From assembly GCA_965248805.1 (NCBI GenBank), contig CBDFKJ010000007.1, forward strand, positions 62,001 through 126,000: a stretch of DNA of 64,000 nucleotides. Reading direction: 5' to 3'. The stretch's first letter is position 1, and every line of letters starts with the position of its first letter. Under the pieces are notes generated by a model. The model ran no database searches and was not told the origin of the DNA. It saw nothing but the letters and a program-made list of their open reading frames with translations. Below, one piece after another: positions 28,410-37,429 of this stretch. Made by a program: the position numbers and the translations under genes. The stretch is from CBDFKJ01 sp965248805. GTDB lineage: Bacteria; Pseudomonadota; Alphaproteobacteria; UBA6615.

Positions 28410-28414
28410 ATAGT

Positions 28415-28429
28415 GTTCGTTCTATGTTC
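28415..28429. promoter_or_regulatory. Candidate LexA (SOS) box, GTTC-N7-GTTC
   Basis: GTTCGTTCTATGTTC matches the alphaproteobacterial LexA operator GTTC-N7-GTTC (or GAAC-N7-GAAC on the other strand). It lies 6 bp outside IS1182 copy A and about 40 bp upstream of a phage-like start codon at 28471. The gene it once controlled may have been on either side and is now disrupted. Confidence 0.45.
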
Positions 28430-28470
28430 TGGTACAGTCATCGCCGCGGAATGCCTCCTACCGCCCTGCC

Positions 28471-28602
28471 ATGACCGACCAGATCGTCATCACCGAGAAG
28501 TCCAGCCAGGCGACTGTAGGGGGACGAAAGTCTTTAAGAATCGGGATTTGCGGGGATTCGGTGGCACTGGGCGGGATTCGCACCGAGAGATCAACGGCTT
28601 AA
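28471..28602 (+). pseudogene. Short phage gene fragment
   Basis: MTDQIVITEKSSQATVGGRK is a start reminiscent of phage tail-associated proteins. After 20 residues the sequence is no longer phage-like, and the frame stops at TAA 28602 just where the gpJ-like sequence begins in another frame. It is probably a deletion junction between two tail genes. Confidence 0.35.
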
Positions 28603-28603
28603 T

Positions 28604-31600
28604 GTCGCCGAGGTCCCGGGCGCGCATCTACGGTCCGCTGCTCCTGGTGCTCGGCACCCACCGCGTCTTTCCCGACTTGGGCGCCGCCGAATACACCGAG
28701 TTCGCCGGCGACGACCAGTACCTGCTCCAGATCTTCCACTTCGGCCTCGGCGCGCTCGACATAAGCGAGCGCAAGATCGGCGACACGCCGCTCGGCAGCT
28801 TCGATGAAGTGGAGACCGAGTTCGGCGATGCGCAGGGACGGGTGACGCTGGTCGCCGGCAACGTCGACAGCGAAGCCGGCGCCGCGCTCGACGACACCGG
28901 CTGGGTCGAGCGCACAACGGCCGCCGGTACCAAGCGGATCGGCATCGACTTCGCCGGGACGCTGTTCCGGGTCTCCGATCAGGGCGGCGCTACGCGCCAC
29001 ACCGTCACCGTCGAGATCGAGTACTAGCCGCAGGGCAACGAGAGCCTGAAGACAAGCCACACCGTCACCCTGTCGAACGGCGACACCACGCCCTACCGCA
29101 AGACGCTCGTCTACGGTCATGCCGCCGCCGGCACCTGGATCGTGCGCGTGCGCCGCACGAGCGCGCCCTCGTCCTCCGACCGCATCCACGACGCCATCAC
29201 CTGGACGGCGCTCAGATCCTACCAGCCCGACACCGGCGACTATACCGGCCAGACCCGGCTGGCGCTGAAGATCCGCGCCTCGGGCCAGCTCTCAGGCCGG
29301 CTCGATCGGCTGTCGGCGACGGTCGGGCAGAAGATCCCGGTCTGGGACGGAACCCAATGGAGCGCGCCGCAGGTCTCCGGCAATCCCGCCTGGCTGTTCC
29401 GCTGGTATGCCCGCGGCATCCAGATCGGCGGCAAGCTGGTCGCCGGCGCCGGTCTCGCCGAAACCCGCATCGACGACGAGACCATCAAGGCCTGGGGCGC
29501 CTGGTGCGACGCGCAGGGACTGCGCTGCGACTACGTCATCGACCGCCGGACCACCCATGCCGAGGTGCTGACGCTGATCGCCCAGTGCGGGCGCGCCAAT
29601 CCGAGTTGGCAGAGCGGCCGCCTCGGCGTGGTGTGGGATGAGGCGGACAAGCCCGCGACCGCCCTGATCACGCCCGGCAACATCGTCGCCGGGAGCTTCG
29701 AGATCGACTACGCCGGCGGCCAGACGGCCGGCGAGATCGCCTGCCGCTACATCGACCCCGATCTCGATTGGCAATACAACACCGTGCGCCGGGCGGTCCC
29801 CCGAGCCGCGCCCGGTGGCCATACCGCGACCCTGACGCTGGCCGGCGTCACCTCGCGCAGCCAGGCCGCGGCCGAATGCAACCTCCAGGCCGCGCGCCAG
29901 CTCTACCACCGCCGCCGTCTCAAGTGGGAGATGGGCGCCGAGGGCCTGGCCGTCGCCCGCGGCGATGTCGTTCACCTGACCGACGCCCTGATCGACGGCG
30001 GCGTCGCCGGGCGGCTCACGGGCGGCACTGCAGACCGCCTCCGGCTCAACCGGCCCGTCACCCTCTCCGGCGCCGACGACTACCTGCTATTGCGCCTGCC
30101 CGACGGCACACTCCACAATACCGCCGTCAACCATCCGGACGGCGGCGCCGGCGAGACCGATACCCTGGTGCTCGCCGAACCGTTGACGGACGCGCCCGAT
30201 ACCCTCGGCGCCCTCGGCGCCAGCCCGCTCGATACGCTGTGGCGGTTCTACCCCGGCGACGCGCCGCCGGCTCGGGTGCGCATCGTCGCCATGGAGCCCA
30301 CCGCCGAGGGTCGCGTGCGCATCGAGGCCATCGACGAGGTCGAGGCCTATTACCGCGCCGCCACGAGCGATCTAACGGTGCCGTTGCCGATGGTCGGGCG
30401 CGCCCGCCCCGGGTGCTGCACATCGCGCTCTCCGAGACCCTGATCCGCATCGGCAACGGCTTTGCCGTCGAGATCGCCGCTGCGCTCACCGTCGCCGGCG
30501 ACTGGCGCGGCGGCATCGTCCGCGCAGCGCTCGACGGCGGCCCATTGCGGACAGAGGACAGGCTGATCGACGGCGCCGCCGAAGCCTCGTGGCGCGTGCC
30601 GCCGTCGGGCAGGCTCACGATCACCGTCATTCCCGGCACCGAGGCAGCGCCCGCCGGCGCGCCGTTCACCGTCGATTACACTATCCGCGGCAAGCTGGCG
30701 CCGCCGGGCAATGTCGCCGACTTCCTGGTCGATGCCCTGGGTGACGGCACACGGCGCTTCCGCTGGACCCCGCCGGCTGATCCCGATCTCGCCGGCTACC
30801 GCATCCGCCACGCCGAGGCGGTCGTCGGCGCCGCGGCGCCCGCCTGGGACGCCATGACGCCGCTGCATAACGGGTTGCTCACCTCGTCGCCCCACGAGAC
30901 CGTCGATCCCGGCGCCGGCCGCTGGACCTTCGCCATCCGCGCCGAGGACACCTCGGGCCTGCTCTCGGCCGCGGCCGCCGTCATCATCGCCGAGCTGCCC
31001 GATCCCCGCCTCGGCGACGCCTTCCTGTGGGAATGCCCTTCCGCCCGCGGCTGGCCCGGCACCATCGAGAGCGCCGTGCGCTCCGACGACGGCCGGGACG
31101 CGCTGGAGGGCGCCGGCGCCTACACCTGGGCCGACCTTGCCACCTGGGACGCCTGGACCTCGTGGGCGCTTGGCGACGGCGACGACGGCGCCACCGCCAT
31201 GACCTACACCACCGAAGCCATCGACATCGGCGCCGAGGTGCCGTTCTCGATCGCCTGGGAGGCCGAGACGGCCGGAAACGTGACGCTGCAGTACCGCACC
31301 GCCGACACGGCTTCCGGGCTGGCCACCGCCACCTGGCAGGATAACGCGACGGCCATGCTCATGACCGCGCGCCACCTGCAGCTGCGCTGGCAACTGACCG
31401 GCGACGGCGCAACCATGCTTAGCCTCGACCACCTCTGCTACACCCTGCTCGGCACCGCCGCCGAGCAGAAGTTCCTCGACGCCGACACCAGCGACTGGGG
31501 CGGTTCGGCGAGCGGCGGGCGCGAGGTGCCGACCACGCTCGCGCGCGTCACCGATATCGACCTCACCCTGCAATCGGTCGGCGCCGGCTGGTCGTGGGTG

Positions 31601-31699
31601 CTCGACAACAAGAACGATCCCACCCGCATCAAGATCTTCGACGGCAGCGGCAATGCCGCCGACGCCACCGTCGACGCCGTCCTGCACGGCATCGCCTGA
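28604..31699 (+). pseudogene. Phage host-specificity protein J-like, broken
   Basis: Three collinear pieces encode one long tail-tip protein. Piece 1 (to 29027) has GDDQYLLQIFHFGLGALDIS and IGDTPLGSFDEVE. An in-frame TAG (29025-29027), probably from CAG, ends it. Piece 2 (29028-about 30405) has TTHAEVLTLIAQCGRA, RLGVVWDEADKPA and GDVVHLTD. A one-base shift near 30405 leads to piece 3, ending at TGA 31699, with a fibronectin-like LAPPGNVADFL and GYRIRHAEA. The N terminus is missing. GpJ-type proteins form the tail tip and bind the host receptor. Confidence 0.75.
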
Positions 31700-31724
31700 C
31701 GCTCAAACGAAGGAGAGAGGCTCC

Positions 31725-32381
31725 ATGGCCTGGCCCACCGACGACCTCGCCACCGACCACTTCGATGCCGGCGCCGACAGCCCGGCCGACGCCCGGCCCG
31801 TGCTCAAGCGGGTGATCGACTACCTCAAGGCGATTATCGCGGCGCTGGGTGTCGCAGGCGGCATCTGCGAGCTCACCGCCAACGCCAAGGTGCCCGACGG
31901 CCGCATCGGCCGCGGCGCCGCAGACGGCGTCGCGCCCCTCGACGCAGCGGGCAAGGTACCCGTCACCCACCTGCCGGACGCCACCACGGACGCCGCCGGC
32001 GCCGTGCCGCTCGCAACCGATGCCGAGGCCGAGAACGCCTCCGGGACCGGCGCCCTCCAAGCCCGCCAGATCGCTCTGCGCACCGCGACCACAGGCCGGG
32101 CCGGCGCCGCCGAGCTTGCCACGACCGCGGAAGCGCTCTCCGGACAAGACCAGACGCGCGCCATGACGCCCTCCGCCACCAAGGCGGCCATCGACGCCGC
32201 CATCGACGCCGTGCCCGGCGGTATTACAAGCGTCCGTGTCGCGAACACGACCGGCCCCAACCAGGGACAAGGCACCATTCTTGTTAGAGAGACATACGCG
32301 CTCCAAAGAAGCGTCAGTGGCGGGATCGTCACCGTCACCTTGGTCAAGACCAATCAATATGAAGAGGACGACGATCCCTGA
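31725..32381 (+). CDS. Phage tail fibre-like protein
   Basis: 218 residues from ATG 31725, with AGGAGAGAGG just upstream. N-terminal MAWPTDDLATDHFDAGADSP and PVLKRVIDYLKAIIAALG are followed by the AGKVPVTHLPDATTDAAGAV segment and repeats of the type TTxRAGAAELATTAEAxxG, common in tail fibre shafts. The C-terminal about 40 residues (VRVANTTGPNQGQ...) are beta-rich. It comes last in the tail cluster after the gpJ-like gene, the usual order in lambda-like phages. Confidence 0.65.
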   Translation: MAWPTDDLATDHFDAGADSPADARPVLKRVIDYLKAIIAALGVAGGICELTANAKVPDGRIGRGAADGVAPLDAAGKVPVTHLPDATTDAAGAVPLATDAEAENASGTGALQARQIALRTATTGRAGAAELATTAEALSGQDQTRAMTPSATKAAIDAAIDAVPGGITSVRVANTTGPNQGQGTILVRETYALQRSVSGGIVTVTLVKTNQYEEDDDP

Positions 32382-32746
32382 TATTTCGGAGGGTATTGGC
32401 AACTTTCCGATATTTTCGGAAAGTTCAAAAAACCCTTCTTTATCAGATAGTTCCGTCAAGCATATAATCTCCGAACGCATGGTGGCAGGCGCGGCTAACC
32501 GGCATACCGAATTTCCAGCCTAAAACACGCCGGAAATCGGGGCGATTTTCCGGGCGCACGGCCGAGAAGTTCGGCGGAAAGGCGAAGTGACGGAGCGGCC
32601 GGGCGCGCCCGCGTGAACAAAGCCGGCTCAGATTTCCCGGATTCTTCCCAGAAACCCTGCTCAGTTGCTACTGCGTTCTGGCGCGCTATACCAGGCAGCG
32701 AACTCGCGCCCGGCGGCAAAAACACAAGGAATTCAAAGAGATTAAG
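32382..32746. other. Intergenic, prophage end to tRNA
   Basis: 365 bp without a supported gene. The first part is AT-rich and contains a 9-bp inverted repeat AACTTTCCG/CGGAAAGTT (32401-32425) that lacks a following T tract on either strand. The second part is GC-rich with no clear signals. It covers the junction between phage-derived and chromosomal DNA at the 3' side of tRNA-Thr. Confidence 0.5.
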
Positions 32747-32821
32747 TGGTGCCGCCGCGAGGAATCGAACCTCGGACCCCACCCTTACCAAGGGTGTGCT
32801 CTACCCCTGAGCTACGGCGGC
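32747..32821 (-). tRNA. tRNA-Thr(GGT)
   Basis: Reverse complement starts GCCGCCGTAGCTCAGGGG and ends GGTTCGAATCC...GGCGGCACCA. The acceptor stem GCCGCCG/CGGCGGC, D-arm, T-loop TTCGAATCC and encoded CCA are all present. The anticodon stem ACCCT/AGGGT encloses TTGGTAA, giving anticodon GGT (Thr). 75 nt including CCA. Confidence 0.95.
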
Positions 32822-32837
32822 GCTCGGCTGAGCCGGC

Positions 32838-32866
32838 CTTATGGCACACGCCTTTGCGCGGCGCAA
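32838..32866 (-). promoter_or_regulatory. Sigma-70-like promoter for tRNA-Thr
   Basis: On the minus strand TTGCGC (32861-32866) and CATAAG (32838-32843) are separated by exactly 17 bp, with the -10 box ending 16 bp before the mature tRNA 5' end. Good position and spacing, moderate match to TTGACA/TATAAT. Confidence 0.5.
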
Positions 32867-32923
32867 CCAAGCCCCGGACTGGGCTTGACGCGGGTGGCGG
32901 CGCACTCCATGAACGCGAGCGCG

Positions 32924-33100
32924 ATGGCGAACAACGAGCGGCGCACACCACCGACGCAGACGCCCGCCGGGAAAGCGCGCGCCGTCGCGGCGTTCGACCG
33001 GCGGGCAGCCGCCCTGCGGCGCAATCTGCGCCGGCGCAAGCATCAACAGAAAGACCGCGCCGAGGGCGAGCGCAAGCCTGGCGAAGGAATGGAAGAATGA
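32924..33100 (+). CDS. Small basic protein upstream of murA
   Basis: 58 residues from ATG 32924 (an earlier ATG at 32909 is possible). Highly basic, with RAAALRRNLRRRKHQQKDRA. Small proteins with an LRxNLRRRK motif are common just upstream of murA in alphaproteobacteria, which is the reason to prefer this strand over the overlapping minus-strand frames. Function unknown. It ends 30 bp before murA, so co-transcription is likely. Confidence 0.6.
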   Translation: MANNERRTPPTQTPAGKARAVAAFDRRAAALRRNLRRRKHQQKDRAEGERKPGEGMEE

Positions 33101-33130
33101 CCGCGCCAACGCGCTAGCCGGAGACCGGCC

Positions 33131-34399
33131 ATGGATAGGATTCGCATCGTCGGCGGCAAACCCCTCGCGGGTCGAGTTCGCATCGGCGGTGCCAAGAACG
33201 CGGCGCTGCCGTTGATGGCCGCCAGCCTGTTGACCGAAGACACGCTCGAGCTGAAAAACCTGCCGAGCCTAGCCGATATCCGAACGCTGAGCCTGTTATT
33301 AGAGCAGCACGGCGTGCGGGCCGAGGCTTGCGGTGGGGATTGCGGGGCGTGGGCGTTCACCGCCGGCGAGATCACGAATACCAAGGCGCCCTATGAACTG
33401 GTGCGCAAAATGCGCGCCAGCGTGCTCGTGCTCGGACCTTTGCTCGCCCGCTGCGGCCGCGCGACAGTGTCGCTGCCGGGCGGGTGCGCCATCGGCAGCC
33501 GGCCGGTCGATTTGCACCTGAAGGGGCTCGCGCAGCTCGGTGCCGACATCGACGTCGACGGCGGTTATATTGTAGCAAGTGCGCCAAACGGCCTGCGCGG
33601 CGCGCACATCACCTTTCCGCAAGTCTCGGTGGGTGCCACGGAAAATTTGCTGATGGCAGCGGCGCTGGCCGACGGCGAGACGGTCCTGGAGAACGCCGCG
33701 CGCGAGCCCGAACTCAGCGATCTCGCCAACTGCCTGGTGGCAATGGGAGCCGAGATCGAGGGCATCGGCTCCGAGACCCTGCGCGTCATGGGCGTTCGGC
33801 GCCTGCACGGCGCCGAGCACGCGGTCATGCCCGACCGCATCGAAACAGGCACCTATGCGCTGGCGGCGGCGATCACCGGCGGCGAGCTTGAGCTGGCTAG
33901 TACGCGGCTGGAGCTCATGAGCGCGCTTGCCGACACCCTGACCGAGGCCGGCGTTTCGGTGGAGGAGCGCGGCGACAGCATTCATGTCTCGCGCCGCAAC
34001 GGACCGCTCATTGGGGTCGACGTCATGACCGAACCCTTCCCCGGATTCGCGACCGATCTGCAAGCCCAGTTCATGGCGCTGATGGCAACCGCGACCGGCG
34101 CTTCCATGGTTACCGAAACGATATTCGAGAATCGCTTCATGCATGTGCCGGAACTGCGGCGTATGGGCGCCAACATCAACCTGCACGGGCGATCTGCGAT
34201 GGTACGCGGCGTCGACCAGTTGGCCGCGGCGGAAGTGATGGCTTCAGACTTGCGGGCAAGCGCCTCGCTGGTCATCGCCGGGCTGGTCGCCGACGGCGCG
34301 ACGACGTTGCATCGGGTCTATCACCTCGATCGCGGCTACGAACGTATGGAGGACAAACTGTCCGCCGTGGGCGCCGATATTAAGCGCCTGCACGATTGA
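33131..34399 (+). CDS. murA: UDP-N-acetylglucosamine 1-carboxyvinyltransferase
   Basis: 422 residues. MurA transfers enolpyruvate from PEP to UDP-GlcNAc, the first committed step of peptidoglycan synthesis, in the cytoplasm. Seen: GGAKNAALP with Lys22/Asn23, catalytic Cys119 in PGGCAIGSRPVDLH (the fosfomycin target), GATENLLMAA, PDRIETGTYALAAA and PEFLGFATDL-like PFPGFATDLQAQ. Full length. The stop overlaps the next ATG (ATGA), so the DUF2948 gene is translationally coupled. Confidence 0.97.
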   Translation: MDRIRIVGGKPLAGRVRIGGAKNAALPLMAASLLTEDTLELKNLPSLADIRTLSLLLEQHGVRAEACGGDCGAWAFTAGEITNTKAPYELVRKMRASVLVLGPLLARCGRATVSLPGGCAIGSRPVDLHLKGLAQLGADIDVDGGYIVASAPNGLRGAHITFPQVSVGATENLLMAAALADGETVLENAAREPELSDLANCLVAMGAEIEGIGSETLRVMGVRRLHGAEHAVMPDRIETGTYALAAAITGGELELASTRLELMSALADTLTEAGVSVEERGDSIHVSRRNGPLIGVDVMTEPFPGFATDLQAQFMALMATATGASMVTETIFENRFMHVPELRRMGANINLHGRSAMVRGVDQLAAAEVMASDLRASASLVIAGLVADGATTLHRVYHLDRGYERMEDKLSAVGADIKRLHD

Positions 34400-34872
34400 T
34401 GAGCGACGATGCCAGTTTCTGCGCACCGGTCTCGGCACACCTGCGCTTGCGCACGGAAAGCATCGCCGATCTGGCGGTGATCTCGGCGTTCCTGCAGGAC
34501 GCCATCGTGCCGGTCTGCGACATGTGCTATTTGCGAGAGGATCGCCGCTTCGTGATGGTCACCAGCCGCTTTCGCTGGGAACGGGAGATCCACGACGAAG
34601 CCGACGAGCCAATGGGCGATCACGAGCGTGTGCTGTGCGCCCTCACCTTCGAGAACGTCGACACCGTCCGGCATCGCGGCTTCGATCGCCGCGCGGGCGG
34701 TGAATTCCTCAACCTGCTGGCGATTGCCGCCGCTGAATCGGATAATGGCGTAGTGGCTCGCATGACGTTCGCAGCCGGCGCGGCGATACGGCTGGGCGCC
34801 ACGCACTTGAGCTGCCACGCGGCAGACTTGGGCGAGCCGTGGCCGACGCCCTGGCGACCGAACCACGTTTGA
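34399..34872 (+). CDS. DUF2948 family protein
   Basis: 157 residues from ATG 34399, which overlaps the murA stop. Family features: an N-terminal LRLRTESIADLAVISAFLQD, then AIVPVCDMCYLREDRRFVMV and RFRWE, and a C-terminal region ending in LSCHAADLGEPWPTPWRP. DUF2948 proteins are specific to alphaproteobacteria and sit between murA and hisD/hisG. Function is unknown. Confidence 0.88.
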   Translation: MSDDASFCAPVSAHLRLRTESIADLAVISAFLQDAIVPVCDMCYLREDRRFVMVTSRFRWEREIHDEADEPMGDHERVLCALTFENVDTVRHRGFDRRAGGEFLNLLAIAAAESDNGVVARMTFAAGAAIRLGATHLSCHAADLGEPWPTPWRPNHV

Positions 34873-34961
34873 GGTTGCGCGCCCCGATCCTATTGAGGCC
34901 CTCCGCGCCGTGCCGTCAAGGCAATATGGCGCCAAAGCGAACCGGCAGTGTGCGAGGCACG

Positions 34962-35633
34962 GTGACTACGAGCGAGCGGCTGATAATGGCCCTGCCAAAG
35001 GGGCGGATGTTGGACCAGATTGGGCCGATCCTGGGCCGTGCCGGGATCGTTCCCGAGCCGGCATTCGCTGACCCTGGCGCCCGTCAACTCACTTTCAAGT
35101 CGCTTGATCGGCCACTGACGATCGTCCGTGCACGCGCGTTCGATGTCGCCACATTCGTCGCCTTCGGCGCTGCGCAACTCGGCATCTGCGGCAGCGACGT
35201 CACGGGCGAGTTTGACTACCCGGAAGTCTACACGCCGCTCGATCTGTGCGTCGCTCGCTGCCGCCTGGTCGTCGCCGCGCCCAAGACGTTCGCCGAAATC
35301 GATCAGGCACGCTGGAGCCATATCCGCGTCGCCACCAAATATCCGCAGCTGACCCAACGCCATTTCGCGGCACGCGGCATCCAGGCGGAATGCATCAAGC
35401 TGCACGGAGCCGTCGAGTTGGCCCCTGCCCTCGGATTGTGCCGACGCATCGTCGATCTGACCGAGACGGGCGAGACACTGCGCGCCAACGGTCTGGTCGA
35501 GATCGAGACAATCGCAGAGTGTACCGCCCGGTTATTGGTCAGCCGGGTCGCGATGAAGACACAGGCGCGTATGATGCGGGAGTGGATCGGGCGCATCCGC
35601 TGCGCGATCGAGGAGACCGGCGATGGCGCGTAG
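34962..35633 (+). CDS. hisG: ATP phosphoribosyltransferase, short form
   Basis: 223 residues from GTG 34962, chosen because TTSERLIMALPKGRML matches the family start. Longer frames are not conserved. HisG condenses ATP and PRPP in the first step of histidine synthesis. Seen: ALPKGR, the AQLGICGSDV segment, PLDLCVARCRLVVAAP, RVATKYP and the PRPP loop region DLTETGETLRANGL. It lacks the C-terminal regulatory domain, so it is the short form, which normally needs HisZ; no hisZ is in the window. It overlaps hisD by 11 bases. Confidence 0.93.
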   Translation: MTTSERLIMALPKGRMLDQIGPILGRAGIVPEPAFADPGARQLTFKSLDRPLTIVRARAFDVATFVAFGAAQLGICGSDVTGEFDYPEVYTPLDLCVARCRLVVAAPKTFAEIDQARWSHIRVATKYPQLTQRHFAARGIQAECIKLHGAVELAPALGLCRRIVDLTETGETLRANGLVEIETIAECTARLLVSRVAMKTQARMMREWIGRIRCAIEETGDGA

Positions 35634-36933
35634 GCTGGATGCGCGGGCGCCGGATTTCGATCGCGCCTTCGCTGCCATCCTCGGCGAGGATCGGGCGCCG
35701 GAGGCCGATATCGCGGTGGCCGTGGCGGAGATCGTGGCCGCTGTGCGGGAACGGGGAGACGCCGCCGTTATCGACTATAGCGAGCGCTTCGATCGCATCG
35801 CCCTGACGCCGCCGACCTTGCGATTGTCCGCCGGCGAAATCGCCGAGGCCGCCGAGAGGTGCGATCGGGACGAGATCGCGGCGCTGCGGTTCGCCCACGA
35901 GCGCATCGAGTCCTATCACCGCCACCAGCGCCCGCAGGACTTGGACTTTACCGACACTGCGGGGGTCCGTCTCGGTGAGCGCTGGACGACGATAGATCAG
36001 GTCGGCGTCTATGTCCCCGGCGGCACGGCAGCTTATCCGTCCTCGGTGCTGATGAACGCAGTCCCGGCCAAAGTGGCCGGCGCCCGGCGCATAGCCATGA
36101 CCGTACCGGCGCCCGACGGCGTGCTGCATCCGTTGGTTCTGGCGGCCGCCACCATCGCCGGCGTCGATGAGATCTATCGTGTCGGCGGCGCCCAGGCGAT
36201 CGCGGCGCTCGCCTATGGCACGGAGACGATCGCCCCGGTCGACAAGATCGCCGGACCCGGAAGCGCCTATGTAGCCGAAGCCAAGCGCCAAGTATTCGGC
36301 GTGGTCGGGATCGACATGATAGCGGGCCCCTCAGAGATCCTGGTGATAGCCGACGCCGACAACGAGCCGGCGCACATCGCCGCCGATCTGCTGTCGCAGG
36401 CCGAGCACGACACCGCGGCGCAATCCATTCTGATTACCGACACGACTGAATTTGCCGACGCCGTCGCCGGCGCGGTGGAAGAGCAGCTGGAGCAGCTGCG
36501 GCGCGGCAATATCGCCGGCGCGAGTTGGCGCAACCACGGATTGATCATTCTCGTCGAGAGCCTGGCCGACGCTCCCGCCTTGGTCGACCGGGTCGCTCCC
36601 GAGCACCTCGAGTTGGCCTGCGATGCGGCGCAGGCGCAGGCACTGCTGGCCCGGGTCCGCCATGCCGGCGCGATATTCATCGGTCGCGATACACCGGAAG
36701 TGATCGGTGACTATGTAGCGGGAACAAATCATGTGTTGCCGACCGGCCGGACAGCGCGTTTCGCATCAGGACTCAGCGTCTACGACTTCCTGAAGCGCAC
36801 ATCCCTGGTTTCCTGCTCGCCGTCCAGTCTGGACGCGATCGGCCCGGCCGCGCGGACGCTAGCACGCGCCGAGGGCCTGGAGGGGCACGCTCGCTCCATC
36901 GGCCTGCGAATGGACCGGGCGCGGCGTCGCTAG
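35623..36933 (+). CDS. hisD: Histidinol dehydrogenase
   Basis: 436 residues from ATG 35623. HisD oxidises histidinol to histidine in two NAD-dependent steps with a Zn ion. Seen: VGVYVPGGTAAYPSSVLMNA, RVGGAQAIAALAYGT, KIAGPGSAYVAEAKRQVFG, DMIAGPSEIL, the Zn-site region LLSQAEHDTAAQSIL, APEHLEL and TNHVLPTGRTARF. Length and motifs are complete. It overlaps hisG and is followed after 16 bp by the UPF0262 gene. Confidence 0.97.
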   Translation: MARRLDARAPDFDRAFAAILGEDRAPEADIAVAVAEIVAAVRERGDAAVIDYSERFDRIALTPPTLRLSAGEIAEAAERCDRDEIAALRFAHERIESYHRHQRPQDLDFTDTAGVRLGERWTTIDQVGVYVPGGTAAYPSSVLMNAVPAKVAGARRIAMTVPAPDGVLHPLVLAAATIAGVDEIYRVGGAQAIAALAYGTETIAPVDKIAGPGSAYVAEAKRQVFGVVGIDMIAGPSEILVIADADNEPAHIAADLLSQAEHDTAAQSILITDTTEFADAVAGAVEEQLEQLRRGNIAGASWRNHGLIILVESLADAPALVDRVAPEHLELACDAAQAQALLARVRHAGAIFIGRDTPEVIGDYVAGTNHVLPTGRTARFASGLSVYDFLKRTSLVSCSPSSLDAIGPAARTLARAEGLEGHARSIGLRMDRARRR

Positions 36934-36949
36934 GCCACGGGCCAATACG

Positions 36950-37426
36950 TTGACGAACGCGTCATTCAGCATCGCCAATGTGACCCTGGCCGAGGACGGC
37001 ATCGTGCGGTTCAATCCGGACGTCGAGCAGGAGCGAACTGTCGCTGTCTTCGATCTGCTGGAAGACAATTACTTTCGCCTCGCCGACGGCACTCCCGGTC
37101 CGTACGACGTCCACCTTGCGGTGCGCGACAACAGGTTGTGTCTGGATGTGCGATGCCAGGACCTGCACAACGCCCGCCGCCTCACCGTTGGCCTGACGGC
37201 CTTTCGTAAGATCATCAAGGACTACTTCACGATCTGTGAGAGCTACTACGAAGCGATCCGCACCGCGACGCCCTCGCGCATCGAGGCCATCGATATGGGG
37301 CGGCGAGGGCTGCATGACGAAGGCTCCGACCGCTTGCGCGACCGTCTGGCGGCCGAGGTCGATATCGACGAAAACACGGCCCGGCGGCTATTCACGCTCC
37401 TATGCGTCCTACAGCTTCGGACCTAG
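36950..37426 (+). CDS. UPF0262 family protein
   Basis: 158 residues from TTG 36950. Family blocks: RFNPDVEQERTVAVFDLLED, NYFRLADGTPGPYDVHLAV, NARRLTVGLTAFRKIIKDYF and YEAIRTATPSRIEAIDMGRR. UPF0262 is an alphaproteobacterial family of unknown function normally found right after hisD, as here. The gene is intact. Confidence 0.93.
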   Translation: MTNASFSIANVTLAEDGIVRFNPDVEQERTVAVFDLLEDNYFRLADGTPGPYDVHLAVRDNRLCLDVRCQDLHNARRLTVGLTAFRKIIKDYFTICESYYEAIRTATPSRIEAIDMGRRGLHDEGSDRLRDRLAAEVDIDENTARRLFTLLCVLQLRT

Positions 37427-37429
37427 CTC

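Noticed and set aside
29768..31699. Single plus-strand protein of 643 residues starting at 29768
   Set aside because: Its first about 210 codons are Arg-rich and overlap the real gpJ-like frame. Only the part after about 30405 is genuine coding sequence, reached by a frameshift.
32401..32425. Intrinsic terminator after the tail fibre gene
   Set aside because: The 9-bp inverted repeat is followed by A-rich, not T-rich, sequence on plus, and the T run on minus is on the wrong side.
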